Of a stretch of 64,000 nt of DNA, positions 1 to 9,447 are shown one piece after another (within the stretch, counting starts at the first letter, position 1; each line of letters opens with the position of its first letter). This DNA comes from Pontibacillus yanchengensis (GTDB lineage: Bacteria; Bacillota; Bacilli; Bacillales; BH030062): assembly GCF_009856295.1 (NCBI RefSeq), contig NZ_WMEU01000003.1:496001-560000 (forward strand), written 5' to 3'. Below the pieces are notes generated by a model, which was not told the origin of the DNA, searched no databases, and saw only the letters and a list, made by a program, of their open reading frames with translations. The position numbers and the translations under genes are program-made.

Positions 1-899
1 TCTATTAGCTTGGCAACATGAGATAGGATGGTATGTTGTTCGATCATATCTTCTGTTTGAAAAAGGGATCTGGTAAACATAAATTCCCAAACGAAGGTGG
101 CGCTTTTGTGTTGCAAAGCTGAGAGATTTAAATTTTCATCTGTTTCCACAATACTACAAATCTTGCCCTGAGGTTTGATAACATTAACCATCTCGTCCCA
201 GTGGTGGGCAGTAGAATTTAAGCAGAAAATATAATCCACTTCCTTCATTTCAAGCCCTTCTAGTTGTGGACCAAACGAGTGATGATGATTGATCGTATAA
301 TCTGCTCCTCGATTTTTTGTCCATGTAATTGTTTCTTCCCTTGAGGCGGTTCCAATGACAGTTAAACCTGCCAAGTGAGCTAGTTGTGTAGCAATGGAAC
401 CAACACCTCCAGCAGCCCCAATGATGAGTATGGATTTACCTTGGTTAGCTGTTTTGTTAAATGGAATGTTTAAACGTTCGAATAAGGCTTCCCAAGATGT
501 GAGTGTCGTCAATGGTAAAGCAGCAGCTTCCTGATAAGTCAATGTAGAAGGCTTTTGAGCTACGATTCGTTCATCAACAAGATGACATTCACTATTAGAT
601 CCAGGTCGCGCAATGGAACCTGCATAATACACTTCATCTCCTACTTGGAATAACGACACATCATCTCCAACTTCTTCCACAATACCCGCTGCATCATAAC
701 CTAGTATTTTTGGTTCGTCTTCCTCCTCTCCATTGGCACGAACTTTTGTGTCAACAGGATTTACAGAGACGGCTTTTACTCGAACAAGTATGTCATGTCC
801 CGAAGCCTTAGGTGTAGGTACAGTTACATCAATCAAGCTTTCCTCCTCTGAAATAGGGAGGTGTTTATACAACCCGACCGCTTTCATATCATTACTCAT
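1..899 (-). CDS. Zinc-type alcohol dehydrogenase-like (MDR family) oxidoreductase, C-terminus cut by window edge
   Basis: An open frame starts at ATG 899 and runs leftward without a stop to base 1, giving about 299 residues of a protein that is usually about 340. The N-terminal GroES-like domain contains GYDAAG (residues 67-72), and the Rossmann part has GAAGGVG (161-167), the NADPH-binding signature of medium-chain dehydrogenase/reductases. No cysteine cluster for structural zinc is seen, as in the quinone-oxidoreductase-like branch. Expected role: NADPH-dependent reduction of quinones or reactive carbonyls in the cytoplasm. Substrate cannot be told. It is transcribed away from the hydrolase at 1084. 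Confidence 0.85.
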   Translation of the reverse strand, partial: MSNDMKAVGLYKHLPISEEESLIDVTVPTPKASGHDILVRVKAVSVNPVDTKVRANGEEEDEPKILGYDAAGIVEEVGDDVSLFQVGDEVYYAGSIARPGSNSECHLVDERIVAQKPSTLTYQEAAALPLTTLTSWEALFERLNIPFNKTANQGKSILIIGAAGGVGSIATQLAHLAGLTVIGTASREETITWTKNRGADYTINHHHSFGPQLEGLEMKEVDYIFCLNSTAHHWDEMVNVIKPQGKICSIVETDENLNLSALQHKSATFVWEFMFTRSLFQTEDMIEQHTILSHVAKLI

Positions 900-1083
900 G
901 TTATCATCCTTTTTTTCATTCAATTATAGTCATGTCCTTTCAAAAATTCCACATCTCGTGGGGGGACAAACATCTCTATGGTTTAACAATAGGGGGGATT
1001 TCCCTCTTAAATAAACGTACTTATCGTCGACCTAAGTATCTCCGAGATGTATAATAAATATAACAGTAGGGAGGGGATGCGAG

Positions 1084-1839
1084 ATGGTTCAACGTAAAAA
1101 GAAGAAATGGGTAAGGCGAGTCGTTATTGGAGTGCTGGCTTTGCTCATTTGTCTTGGGTTTACAGCATATGTATATTTGCAGCCATATGAAGCATCCCAT
1201 CGTGCGATTGAAGCAATGAGTCCTTCTGACGAGCTATCTATTACCTCCCAAGAAGATTGGATTTTATTTCAACCGACTGATTCGGTAGGAACTAGTGTTA
1301 TTTTTTATCCTGGAGGTCTTGTTGAGCCTGAGAGTTATGCCCCTCTAGCACGGGGTATAGCGAAACAAGGATATCCTACGTATATTGTCAAAATGCCACT
1401 CGACCTTGCAGTATTAGGAATTAATAAGGCTGAAAAAGTTATCGAACAACAAAATCATGAATCCTATATTATTGGTGGACACTCGCTTGGTGGTGCAATG
1501 GCAGGTCGATTTGCTTCCAACCATCAAAATGACATTGAGGGCCTATTTTTACTAGCCTCTTATGTGGATGAGGGGGGGAGTCTTGCTTCAACATCTATGC
1601 CTGTCCTATCCATTATAGGGTCAAACGATGGAATCATGAATATAGAAAAACTTGAAGAAGGAAAGCAATACGTTCCGAAAACGGCTACGTATCATGAACT
1701 AAGTGGAGGGAATCATAGTCAATTTGGAAGCTATGGTTTTCAAGAAGGTGATCAAAAAGCTACGATTTCTGAAGGCACTCAGATCAATCAAACCACTTCT
1801 TTTATTACCGATTGGATGACAACAAATCATTTAAAGTAA
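1084..1839 (+). CDS. Membrane-anchored alpha/beta hydrolase
   Basis: 251 residues. A basic start followed by a hydrophobic segment (about residues 12-32) predicts an uncleaved N-terminal anchor with the catalytic part outside. The nucleophile elbow GHSLGG places the serine near residue 134; an IGSNDG acid-turn and a late GGNHSQFG histidine complete the triad. This matches the short 'hydrolase_5' type proteins of Bacillaceae, of unknown substrate. The start is supported by GGGAGGGG a few bases upstream. Monocistronic, followed by a terminator. Confidence 0.8.
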   Translation: MVQRKKKKWVRRVVIGVLALLICLGFTAYVYLQPYEASHRAIEAMSPSDELSITSQEDWILFQPTDSVGTSVIFYPGGLVEPESYAPLARGIAKQGYPTYIVKMPLDLAVLGINKAEKVIEQQNHESYIIGGHSLGGAMAGRFASNHQNDIEGLFLLASYVDEGGSLASTSMPVLSIIGSNDGIMNIEKLEEGKQYVPKTATYHELSGGNHSQFGSYGFQEGDQKATISEGTQINQTTSFITDWMTTNHLK

Positions 1840-1856
1840 CTTTAGTGTTAATCGGG

Positions 1857-1885
1857 GAAAAAACCTCCACTTGGAGGTTTTTTCT
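1857..1885. terminator. Bidirectional rho-independent terminator
   Basis: The hairpin AAACCTCCA-CTTGGAGGTTT is flanked by an A-run and a T-run. It serves the hydrolase on the plus strand and the SDR gene converging on the minus strand. Confidence 0.85.
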
Positions 1886-1896
1886 GTAACAGAGTA

Positions 1897-2640
1897 TTAT
1901 TGAGCAGTGTAGCCACCATCTACTAGCATGTTCGCTCCTACCATGAAGGAAGCATCGTCACTGGCGAGGAAACGAACAGCTTTTGCTATTTCTTCCGGTT
2001 TACCAAGACGACCTATCGGATGAGCTCCGACTAAACTTTGAACCGTTTCTTCGTCTGCGTTTTCTAGTATTGCTGTTTCTACATAACCTGGGCATACTGC
2101 GTTCACTCGGATGTTATTCTTCGCATAGGTTACACCTAAGGATCTGGTTAAGTTCACAACGCCACCCTTCGCAGCAGCATAGGAAGTTACAGCAGGTTGG
2201 CCGACGTGACCTAATATAGAAGCGTTATTAACAATTGCTCCACCTGTTTCCTGGCCTAACATCTGATCAATGGCATACTTATTTGTTAAGAAAACTCCAT
2301 TTAAGTTCACATCTAATAGATTCTTCCAGCTTTCATAGGATAGTTCGTGTGCTGGGGTAGCATCACCAATACCAGCATTCGCAAATAAAATATCAACCGA
2401 ACCAAATGTATCTACCGTTTGGTGGATCAATTGTTGGACATCTTCTTCAGCTGTAACATCAGTTTTCACAAAAAGAGTCTCAAATCCTTCCTCCTGTAAC
2501 GTATTGGCTAGTTCTTGCCCTCGTTCATTTAAGTCCGCTATAACTACCTTTGCACCATGGTCACAAAATTCACGAACGGTTGCTTCCCCAATACCACTAG
2601 AGCCCCCAGTTACAATTGCTACATTATTTTTTAACGTCAT
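1897..2640 (-). CDS. SDR family oxidoreductase (FabG-like)
   Basis: 247 residues, full length for a classical short-chain dehydrogenase. Visible signatures are TGGSSGIG (11-18, NAD(P) binding), ANAG (87-90), catalytic Ser about 141, and Y154AAAK158. The C-terminal MVGANMLVDGGYTAQ is the usual FabG-like end. It is the second gene of a two-gene minus-strand unit, 31 bases after the SDR at 2672-3442. Substrate unknown; general redox or fatty-acid-like 3-oxoacyl reduction is possible, but a housekeeping FabG role is unlikely outside a fab cluster. Confidence 0.85.
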   Translation of the reverse strand: MTLKNNVAIVTGGSSGIGEATVREFCDHGAKVVIADLNERGQELANTLQEEGFETLFVKTDVTAEEDVQQLIHQTVDTFGSVDILFANAGIGDATPAHELSYESWKNLLDVNLNGVFLTNKYAIDQMLGQETGGAIVNNASILGHVGQPAVTSYAAAKGGVVNLTRSLGVTYAKNNIRVNAVCPGYVETAILENADEETVQSLVGAHPIGRLGKPEEIAKAVRFLASDDASFMVGANMLVDGGYTAQ

Positions 2641-2671
2641 CAGAATTCCTCTCTTTCATTCTTGTTATCTT

Positions 2672-3442
2672 TTAGGACGCTCCCATTCCACCATCAATGC
2701 GATACTGGCTTCCTGTGATAAACTTACTTTCATCGGAAGCTAGAAATAGAACTAAATTTGCTATATCCGTACTTTCACCGTAACGCTGTAATGGGATAGC
2801 GGAAGTTTGTTGCTCATGAACTTCTTCTCCGTGTCCTGGGTTCATACCTTCTTCTAGAGATCTCATCATTCGACCTTCTACTGGAGAAGGATGGATGGAG
2901 TTCACTCGTATATGATCATTAGCTGCTTCAAGTGCAGCTGTTTTCGTAAGACCTACAACCCCATGTTTAGAAGTAACATATGGAGAGACGCCTGGGCTGC
3001 CCATCAAGCCTGCAACGGAGGAGGTGTTGATGATACTTCCTGATTGATTTTTCATCATGGTTGGAAGGACGTGTTTTAATCCTAGGAACACACCCAATAC
3101 GTTCACGGATAGAACGCTTTCAAAATTTTCAACGCTTTGTTCGGTTATTGGTGCTACTTCGCCTTCAATGCCAGCATTGTTAAAGAATACATCAACTTTG
3201 CCAAACCGGTCGAGTGTTTCTTGAACATAGTTTTGTACGTCTGCTTCTTTAGAAACGTCAGCTTGAATCGTTATTAGTTCATCAGGATTTTCTAGTTCTG
3301 CTTTAGCCTCTTGGAGAGCTTCTTGATTTATATCGACAATAGCTACTTTCGCTTTTTCTCTTAGAAACGCTCGGGCTACTTCTTTACCGATTTCCCCACT
3401 ACCACCTGTCACAATTGCTACTTTATCCTGTAAACGTGCCAA
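2672..3442 (-). CDS. SDR family oxidoreductase
   Basis: 256 residues. TGGSGEIG (12-19) is the cofactor motif with E in place of the common second G/S-G residue; FNNAGIEG (88-94), SS at about 141-142 and Y155VTSK159 complete the active site. The start is a TTG with GGGAGTG seven bases upstream. It precedes and is probably co-transcribed with the paralogous SDR at 1897-2640; the two are only moderately similar, so this is not a recent duplication. Substrate is not predictable from the sequence. Confidence 0.85.
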   Translation of the reverse strand: MARLQDKVAIVTGGSGEIGKEVARAFLREKAKVAIVDINQEALQEAKAELENPDELITIQADVSKEADVQNYVQETLDRFGKVDVFFNNAGIEGEVAPITEQSVENFESVLSVNVLGVFLGLKHVLPTMMKNQSGSIINTSSVAGLMGSPGVSPYVTSKHGVVGLTKTAALEAANDHIRVNSIHPSPVEGRMMRSLEEGMNPGHGEEVHEQQTSAIPLQRYGESTDIANLVLFLASDESKFITGSQYRIDGGMGAS

Positions 3443-3588
3443 TGTGAAACACTCCCTTTTCTGATAATTCTTCCCATTTGGTGTATTCCTTTATAGCAAA
3501 GCAATAAAACCTATCAACTATCTCCAACGAGGGCTAGTGATCACCTTTGGGTGAGGACTTGGCGTGAAGGGTATTCACCATAAAAATT

Positions 3589-3630
3589 AGTAATGCTGTA
3601 CCACTTATAAAGTGATACAGCATTACTTTT
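3589..3630. terminator. Terminator downstream of the alpha/beta hydrolase
   Basis: A near-perfect 17-bp stem (AGTAATGCTGTA...TACAGCATTACT) with T-runs on both sides; it lies just after the minus-strand gene at 3647. Confidence 0.8.
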
Positions 3631-3646
3631 CGTTAAGGATATATTT

Positions 3647-4495
3647 TTACGATGCTAGTTTTTCAAAATCTATCACTAAATCATAGAAGCGAGGTTTTTC
3701 TTCCAGATAAGGAACATGGTTGCTCTCTTGAAAAATGTATAAAGCCGAGTTAGGAAGTCGGTTAAAGATTTCTTGCGAGTATTGAACAGGGCATTGCGTA
3801 TCAAATTGCCCGCAATAAATGTAGGTTGGTACTTGTACATCATGTAAGGATTGTCTTACGCAATAGGTTGGTAACTCTTTAGAAATATAATAGTTTAATC
3901 GTTTTGGCACAATTTGCGCATTATTTGATGAAGATGCGTAATAGTACGTGTATAAGTCAGGGCGGAAGAGGGATAAAAGTGTCCATTCCTTTTCTGCCTG
4001 TGCTTTCTCTTCTAATTGACTACCTGTAGCATTCAAGGTTTCCAAGATTTCTTGTATTTTCGTGAAGTGCTCGTTTTTTTGAGAATAGATACTATCTGGA
4101 TGATCTTTATAGTCATTGGAAGCTGCAGCTCCTCCAACTAGCATCTTGGTTAACGAGTTAGGAAAGTGTACTGCATAGGTTAGGCCTAGCATTCCACCTG
4201 TTGAATTACCGGCAAATGCCCATGATGTAAGATTTAGATGCTCTCGTATCGCTTCTAAATCTTTAACGGTCTCTTCCATGCTTAATTCTTCTTCTGATTC
4301 AACCTTCGATGAGTTACCTGCTTCTTTTACATTTACAAGGAATACTTGAAAATGATTTGAAAATTGCTCAGCAAAGTCATATCCATTTTTGTTAAATTCC
4401 GTACATAAATGAGTAATACATAGTGGTTCGCCGCTTCCCTTTACAAATACTTCAAATGTTCCTCTGTTCGTTTCAACCAGTTGTTGTTTCCACAT
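3647..4495 (-). CDS. Alpha/beta hydrolase
   Basis: 282 residues from the ATG at 4495, chosen over an in-frame GTG at 4507 because AGGTGGAG lies at the right distance from the ATG and overlaps the GTG. No signal peptide, so cytoplasmic. The nucleophile elbow is GNSTGG, the acid lies in YCGQFDTQCP, and the histidine in ESNHVPYLEE, a complete triad of proline-iminopeptidase/esterase-type hydrolases. Substrate unknown. It is a single gene with its own terminator. Confidence 0.8.
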   Translation of the reverse strand: MWKQQLVETNRGTFEVFVKGSGEPLCITHLCTEFNKNGYDFAEQFSNHFQVFLVNVKEAGNSSKVESEEELSMEETVKDLEAIREHLNLTSWAFAGNSTGGMLGLTYAVHFPNSLTKMLVGGAAASNDYKDHPDSIYSQKNEHFTKIQEILETLNATGSQLEEKAQAEKEWTLLSLFRPDLYTYYYASSSNNAQIVPKRLNYYISKELPTYCVRQSLHDVQVPTYIYCGQFDTQCPVQYSQEIFNRLPNSALYIFQESNHVPYLEEKPRFYDLVIDFEKLAS

Positions 4496-4720
4496 CCGTA
4501 TCTCCACCTTTGTAAGTAGTCCCTATCGGGTATTTTGGATTCGCTGAAACTAAGCTTTTAGGTTCACTATTCCCCCACCGTATGCAATCGTCATTTTAAG
4601 AATATTTTTATATTTCTACTATACTGACGATTGAGTCGGGACAAAGGTTTCAGTACGAATGACATGGATTATTTTTACATGGGACACGTGTTAACGATAA
4701 ACATTTTCTTCGCAGAATAG

Positions 4721-4991
4721 GCGGCCTACACGACGTAGGTTGGATTCGATGTTGCTGCGTGACGCAGCGATCTTAATCGAACCTTCTCTAAATCACTGTT
4801 GTCCAGTTAGTACGTCGCTAACCGGGCGCTTGCGCTTTTGTCACGTCCAGCTCCAGCGCCCAGCGACTAGCAAACTTCCTGCCCCTCCTTACGATAAGTC
4901 AACATCGAATCGCTTGCGCTCTTCGTGTTTCCTTTATCTCATACGGAGCCGTCCAGTTAGTACGTCGCTAACCGGGCGCTTGCGCTTTTGT
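4721..4991 (+). repeat. GC-rich modular intergenic repeat (family 1), two tandem copies
   Basis: A right half-copy (4721-4841) is followed by a nearly complete copy (4842-4991). Both end in cgctaaccgggcgcttgcgc plus ttttgt. The left arm (ccagctccagcgcccagcga) is roughly the inverse of the right arm, so the ends can pair. An internal hairpin, gctgcgtgacgcagc, is perfect. Open frames here are artefacts. The right end forms the 3' end of the yfhO coding region. Confidence 0.9.
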
Positions 4992-7558
4992 ATCATCCAT
5001 CCGATTGATAGGAATAGTGACAGTAGAAATGTAATAACAAGAAACTTGAAATAAGGTGGGTAATACGTAAAGGAGATTGTATTTTCACCCTTTTCTAGCT
5101 CCACACCTAAAAAGGCATAATTTGCCCTGCGTATATCTTTCGTTTCTCCATTCACCTTAACGTGCCAGCCTTTCTCATAGGGGACTGGAATAGTCAAGAA
5201 CTGGTCGTTCTGCTCATTGTTCAACTGAATGGTAATGTCATTTCCGTTCACTGAGACTTTCTGTGGCTGACCATTTCTTTGTTGTGCTGCCTGGTCTAAT
5301 ACGGAGTAATCTTGATGATATAGTTCTAGATCGTTAAGCGTGTAACTACCTTCAGGGACACGAATCGCCATTTGTTGATTTTTTGGTACGCGAATGGTTA
5401 TATCATTTTTCCCAGTTCGATAAAACGATTCACGAGATTTTCTCGACGTTCGGAAATCGTTCACGTGAAGTGGAAACCATGGCGCCTCTTTCACGTTATT
5501 TTTTAGATGAAACGAAACGTATAGATCATTCGCTTCTTTTGGTAAGGAGGATAAATTGATGTTAATTCCACCTGTTTCGGAGGTAATATGTAACTGACCA
5601 TTTTCATACGTACCCCCGACTGCTTCTACTTCAGCTTGATCCATTAGGTTGGGTAATGCTGTCAGAGTAGGGTGGTCTGTCTGAACGTTAGGCAAAATGA
5701 TTCCTTTAAGCATTGCGTGCTCTCTTTCAACCATGGAGCGATCTTCCATCGACTCTTCATTATATATCTGACTAGACGTACGAGCGAAAGGTAGGGTGTT
5801 CGTATTACGATAGACCTGATAGTTTTCGCTCTCCATATATGGTTTGAATCCGTATGGAATGTTCCGGTCTGGCTCTTTTTGAGTGATGATGTATTTACCG
5901 CGTAGTAGGCTATACAAATTGGCGCGATTGCCAAATCCCGAATAGCGGCTGATACTTTCTTGTTTCATATCTATCTCAAGTTTCTCATAATACCAGAACA
6001 AAACATTTCGATTTAAAATACTAGAATAGACACTGGTTCCATTGAAATCTTGAATGATAGGTACATTGTTTCGATCATCCGTCCCTTTCCAATCGATACG
6101 GAAAAAGGACTTGTCCTGTTGTTGGATGCGATTAATTAATTTTTGCTGTTCTGAGGAATGATAACCACCACTCAAAATGTATTCTTTGGTTGTTTTTTCT
6201 ACTTCTCCACCTTTATAAAGCTTGTCAAACTGATACGTATTCATCATACCTGCATTAGCTAGTAAGACGATGACACATGCTGAAAGCCATATTTTTCGTT
6301 TGTAGGCACTGATGAAAACAAAAGCTCCTATAACGATAATCGTTTGAACCAACATGTATTGATCAAATATTGTTCGGATGGCATAGCTTTGATCAAGCAG
6401 GGCAAATGCTCCATAAGCTAGCACTGCTAATAGAATCGAAATGAGGATGTGTCTTCTCTTTATGTAATCTTTCAGCTGTATTCCAGCAGCTACCATACCT
6501 CCAGCCACAAAAAAGCCGAGGTATTCAAATCGATGCCTTGGAGCGGAGAATCCATTAAAGACACTACCCATAAACGGACTGAAATGAAAAAGAATAAACA
6601 ATAACGTTAAGGCAGCAAAAAATCGAAACAGATGATGCTTATACAAGGAGAATACGAACAGGAATAGCACGACAACAGTAGATAGCAAAAACGTACGACT
6701 ATCGAGCAACATATTATCAGAAAAGTCGATAGGAGGTCGTTCTTGATTAAAAGCCGGCCGGTAATTTTGAAAGTAAGCATAGATGGTCGGTACAAACGCT
6801 ATCGAACCGATTCCGAAACCAAGTAACCCTGATATGCCAAATTGCTTTATTTGTTGAAGCTTAGAAGTTTCCTTCTTTTGTAACGGAATGAACCAGCGAA
6901 TCAGTATGTATATGCCGACAAATAACAGATTAATAAAGGCAAAATAAAAGTTGTTGAAAATGATGGCGGCAATCGCAATAATAAACCAGCCTGGCTTTTG
7001 TTCGCGGATGATTTTTTCTATACCAAATACAAGTAACGGTACAAACAGAAAGGCATCAGCAAAAAACTCCCAGTAGGTGACGTGTCGAAAATAAATGACA
7101 CTAGCTCCATAAAGAGATGCTCCTATAAAAGCTGGGATCGTCCTGATAGAGAAATAACGAAATACCATAGTCGTTGCTATGATGACGAGAGACATTCGAA
7201 TAATGCTAGTGAATATGGTAGCTTGAGCCCAAAACAATACATCTGGTGAGTCAATGATATGAAGAACCTCAAGCAAGTACACAACTATGATTGTAAGTAT
7301 AAAAAAGAGGTTCGTTGAAAAATAATAGCCGAGCTGACCGAAAAAACCTCCACCAAACCCAAACTCAAGTGAGTAAAAGAAGTTGCCACTTGTATAGTTT
7401 TCATAGATCAATTGTTTAAAGGGGAGCATTTGATTCAATCCATCATTAGGTCCAGCCATATAACTGCCTTCCATCCATTGTTGTAAGAAAAACAGATGAG
7501 AAAGCGTGGCAATAACCAGACTAAAAAATAGAAGGGATAAGAGTTTACGTTTGTTCAT
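4934..7558 (-). CDS. yfhO: YfhO family multi-pass membrane glycosyltransferase
   Basis: 874 residues with about 13 hydrophobic segments in the first half, then an extracellular part and a last membrane segment near residue 840. The N-terminal GPNDGLNQMLPFKQLIYE stretch and length fit YfhO, a GT-C-like protein that in Bacillus transfers GlcNAc from undecaprenyl phosphate onto lipoteichoic acid outside the cell. It is the last gene of csbB-gtrA-yfhO, 13 bases after gtrA. Oddity: about the last 17 residues (RKRPVSDVLTGRLRMR) and the stop codon are read from a family 1 intergenic repeat, so the native C-terminus has been replaced. The function should be unaffected because the tail follows the final membrane segment. 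Confidence 0.85.
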   Translation of the reverse strand: MNKRKLLSLLFFSLVIATLSHLFFLQQWMEGSYMAGPNDGLNQMLPFKQLIYENYTSGNFFYSLEFGFGGGFFGQLGYYFSTNLFFILTIIVVYLLEVLHIIDSPDVLFWAQATIFTSIIRMSLVIIATTMVFRYFSIRTIPAFIGASLYGASVIYFRHVTYWEFFADAFLFVPLLVFGIEKIIREQKPGWFIIAIAAIIFNNFYFAFINLLFVGIYILIRWFIPLQKKETSKLQQIKQFGISGLLGFGIGSIAFVPTIYAYFQNYRPAFNQERPPIDFSDNMLLDSRTFLLSTVVVLFLFVFSLYKHHLFRFFAALTLLFILFHFSPFMGSVFNGFSAPRHRFEYLGFFVAGGMVAAGIQLKDYIKRRHILISILLAVLAYGAFALLDQSYAIRTIFDQYMLVQTIIVIGAFVFISAYKRKIWLSACVIVLLANAGMMNTYQFDKLYKGGEVEKTTKEYILSGGYHSSEQQKLINRIQQQDKSFFRIDWKGTDDRNNVPIIQDFNGTSVYSSILNRNVLFWYYEKLEIDMKQESISRYSGFGNRANLYSLLRGKYIITQKEPDRNIPYGFKPYMESENYQVYRNTNTLPFARTSSQIYNEESMEDRSMVEREHAMLKGIILPNVQTDHPTLTALPNLMDQAEVEAVGGTYENGQLHITSETGGININLSSLPKEANDLYVSFHLKNNVKEAPWFPLHVNDFRTSRKSRESFYRTGKNDITIRVPKNQQMAIRVPEGSYTLNDLELYHQDYSVLDQAAQQRNGQPQKVSVNGNDITIQLNNEQNDQFLTIPVPYEKGWHVKVNGETKDIRRANYAFLGVELEKGENTISFTYYPPYFKFLVITFLLSLFLSIGWMIQKRKRPVSDVLTGRLRMR

Positions 7559-7571
7559 TAGAGACCACCAT

Positions 7572-7958
7572 TTATTGCTTTAATATTTTACTTGTAACGA
7601 TAAAGGTAATGGGTACTGTGAAAAAAACAGCTACGATTGGGGCTATATTACTATTCCAACCGAAGCCATCTACAAAAATAAATACTAGTAAGGAAGAGGT
7701 GGAGACATTCACCACTTGCGTCAATGGAAACTTTAGAAATTTGGAAAGGGTTGGTTTTACTTTATAAGTGAAATATGTATTCAGAAAAAAGGAAATAACA
7801 AAACTTATGAGAAATCCAGTAATGTGTGACACCATATAATGAAGGTGTAGAATGTTGTGGAGGAATAAGAAGACAATATAATAATTGACGGTATTCATTC
7901 CTCCTACAATAATAAAGCGCGTTAATTCAGTATTGAGAGATCTGATCATTTGCATCAT
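7572..7958 (-). CDS. GtrA family membrane protein (lipid-linked sugar flippase candidate)
   Basis: 128 residues with four predicted membrane helices and the GtrA start pattern RFIIVGGMNTVNYY. GtrA/GtcA proteins are thought to move undecaprenyl-phosphate sugars across the membrane. The start overlaps the 3' end of csbB by about 30 bases (an alternative ATG lies three codons in), indicating translational coupling. Position between the lipid-sugar synthase CsbB and the transferase YfhO gives the missing translocation step. Confidence 0.88.
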   Translation of the reverse strand: MMQMIRSLNTELTRFIIVGGMNTVNYYIVFLFLHNILHLHYMVSHITGFLISFVISFFLNTYFTYKVKPTLSKFLKFPLTQVVNVSTSSLLVFIFVDGFGWNSNIAPIVAVFFTVPITFIVTSKILKQ

Positions 7959-8883
7959 GTATATTCGTTTCCTTTATAAGATAGTGTGGGCGTTGTTTTA
8001 CTTCATTGTAGATGCGACCTATATATTCTCCAATCACACCAAGGCTTACGAGCTGTACTCCTCCTAGGAAAAGAATCGCTGAAATGGTACTAAAATAACC
8101 AGGGACATCGATGCCAGTACGTATAACTTCAATGAACATGACAGTTATATAACCTAATGACAATAGCAATATGAGTAACCCTGTATATAAGCAAAGGCGA
8201 AGCGGCTTCGTATTAAAGGAGACGACACCGTCAATGGCATAGTTCAAGAGATTCGAAAAGGACCATTTCGAGTCTCCGGCCTGGCGACACACATTTTCAT
8301 AATTAATAATTTTTTCCTCATACCCAACCCAGGAAAATAGACCTTTTGAGAAGCGGTTGGCCTCACTTAATTTCAAGACATCATTCACAACGTTTCTGCT
8401 GAGTAGACGAAAATCTCCCACGCCATTCTGCAAGGTTACATCAACTAACATATTGATGATTTTGTAGAACATCGTAGTGAGGCCTTTTCGTATTCTTGAC
8501 TCACCATTTCGATTGCGGCGAGCGATAACTTGATCATATCCTTCTTCAAACCCCTGAATCATCTCAGGGATAAGGTGGCTCGGATGTTGAAGATCTGCAT
8601 CCAAAATAATAATAGCATCACCATTAGCTTTTTGTAGCCCTGCTAGTAATGCTGCTTCTTTCCCAAAATTACGAGTAAACGATATATATTTTACTCGAGG
8701 GTAGGTAGCTGCTAGCTGCTGAATAGATGTTAGGGTTTTATCGGCACTACCATCATCAATGAAAATGAGCTCATAATCATAGTCAAGGTGGGACATATCC
8801 TTATGAATTGAGTCATAAATCAGTTCTATATTTTCTTCTTCGTTATATGAGGGGAGGATTAAGGAAATTAACGATCCATCCAT
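7927..8883 (-). CDS. csbB: GT2 family glycosyltransferase, CsbB-like
   Basis: 318 residues. The GT2 domain begins SLILPSYNEEENIE and has the nucleotide-sugar/metal motif IILDADLQHP; two C-terminal membrane helices (about 228-255 and 265-290) are followed by EYIGRIYNEVK, all as in CsbB/GtrB/DPM1-like enzymes. Expected reaction: transfer of GlcNAc from UDP-GlcNAc to undecaprenyl phosphate on the cytoplasmic face. First gene of the operon with gtrA and yfhO. GGAGG precedes the ATG by about 8 bases. I looked for a SigB promoter, known for B. subtilis csbB, and found no convincing one. Confidence 0.88.
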   Translation of the reverse strand: MDGSLISLILPSYNEEENIELIYDSIHKDMSHLDYDYELIFIDDGSADKTLTSIQQLAATYPRVKYISFTRNFGKEAALLAGLQKANGDAIIILDADLQHPSHLIPEMIQGFEEGYDQVIARRNRNGESRIRKGLTTMFYKIINMLVDVTLQNGVGDFRLLSRNVVNDVLKLSEANRFSKGLFSWVGYEEKIINYENVCRQAGDSKWSFSNLLNYAIDGVVSFNTKPLRLCLYTGLLILLLSLGYITVMFIEVIRTGIDVPGYFSTISAILFLGGVQLVSLGVIGEYIGRIYNEVKQRPHYLIKETNIHDANDQISQY

Positions 8884-9110
8884 ACTCTATACCTCCAGAT
8901 TATCTCCAGTTTATGAAACAGGAATGTGTTGTATAAAAATGGTAAAAAAGTTTCTTCATTCTATTTTACCTCTACATCCTTCCCGAATCTACTATTCTTT
9001 AATCATAGATTATCGGAAAAAGGACTTCCTTCATAAATTGGTTCGACACTGGTTAGGTAATAGATGCTAGAGTCTAGTGCTATGGACCTTATCATAACGT
9101 CATGGGGAAT

Positions 9111-9356
9111 CTATAAGATGAGAAGAAAAGCAATAAAGATAATCGTTAGGATGAAAAAAATGATATAAATGATCGATAACATTTGAATACTTGAATTATG
9201 TTTTACATTTGTTTGAGATGTTAGATTTGATTCCCCTTTGTCACCTTCTTTGGCATATTTGTCAGAAGTCTTATTTACAACTTTTCCTACATAAAGAGTG
9301 CCTATTAGCGAAGCAATGGAGATGACAATAATAATGCCATATAGAATCGGATACAT
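9111..9356 (-). CDS. Small two-helix membrane protein, unknown
   Basis: 81 residues: hydrophobic helix 3-22, a charged hydrophilic loop rich in K, S and N, and a second long hydrophobic helix 58-81. A good GGAGG site precedes the ATG. I recognise no family. It is a lone gene on the minus strand between csbB and the Nudix gene; both termini are predicted on the same side of the membrane. Confidence 0.65.
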   Translation of the reverse strand: MYPILYGIIIVISIASLIGTLYVGKVVNKTSDKYAKEGDKGESNLTSQTNVKHNSSIQMLSIIYIIFFILTIIFIAFLLIL

Positions 9357-9447
9357 AGTAGTTACCTCCTTACAGATGGATTTGTTTTCATTATAATAGA
9401 TATAAGGAAATATTGAAAAAAATAGGTTGCTTCTAAGGGAGATGAAT

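Noticed and set aside
4740..5054. 104-residue open frame on the plus strand
   Set aside because: It is read entirely through two tandem copies of the family 1 repeat; the peptide itself repeats with the element.
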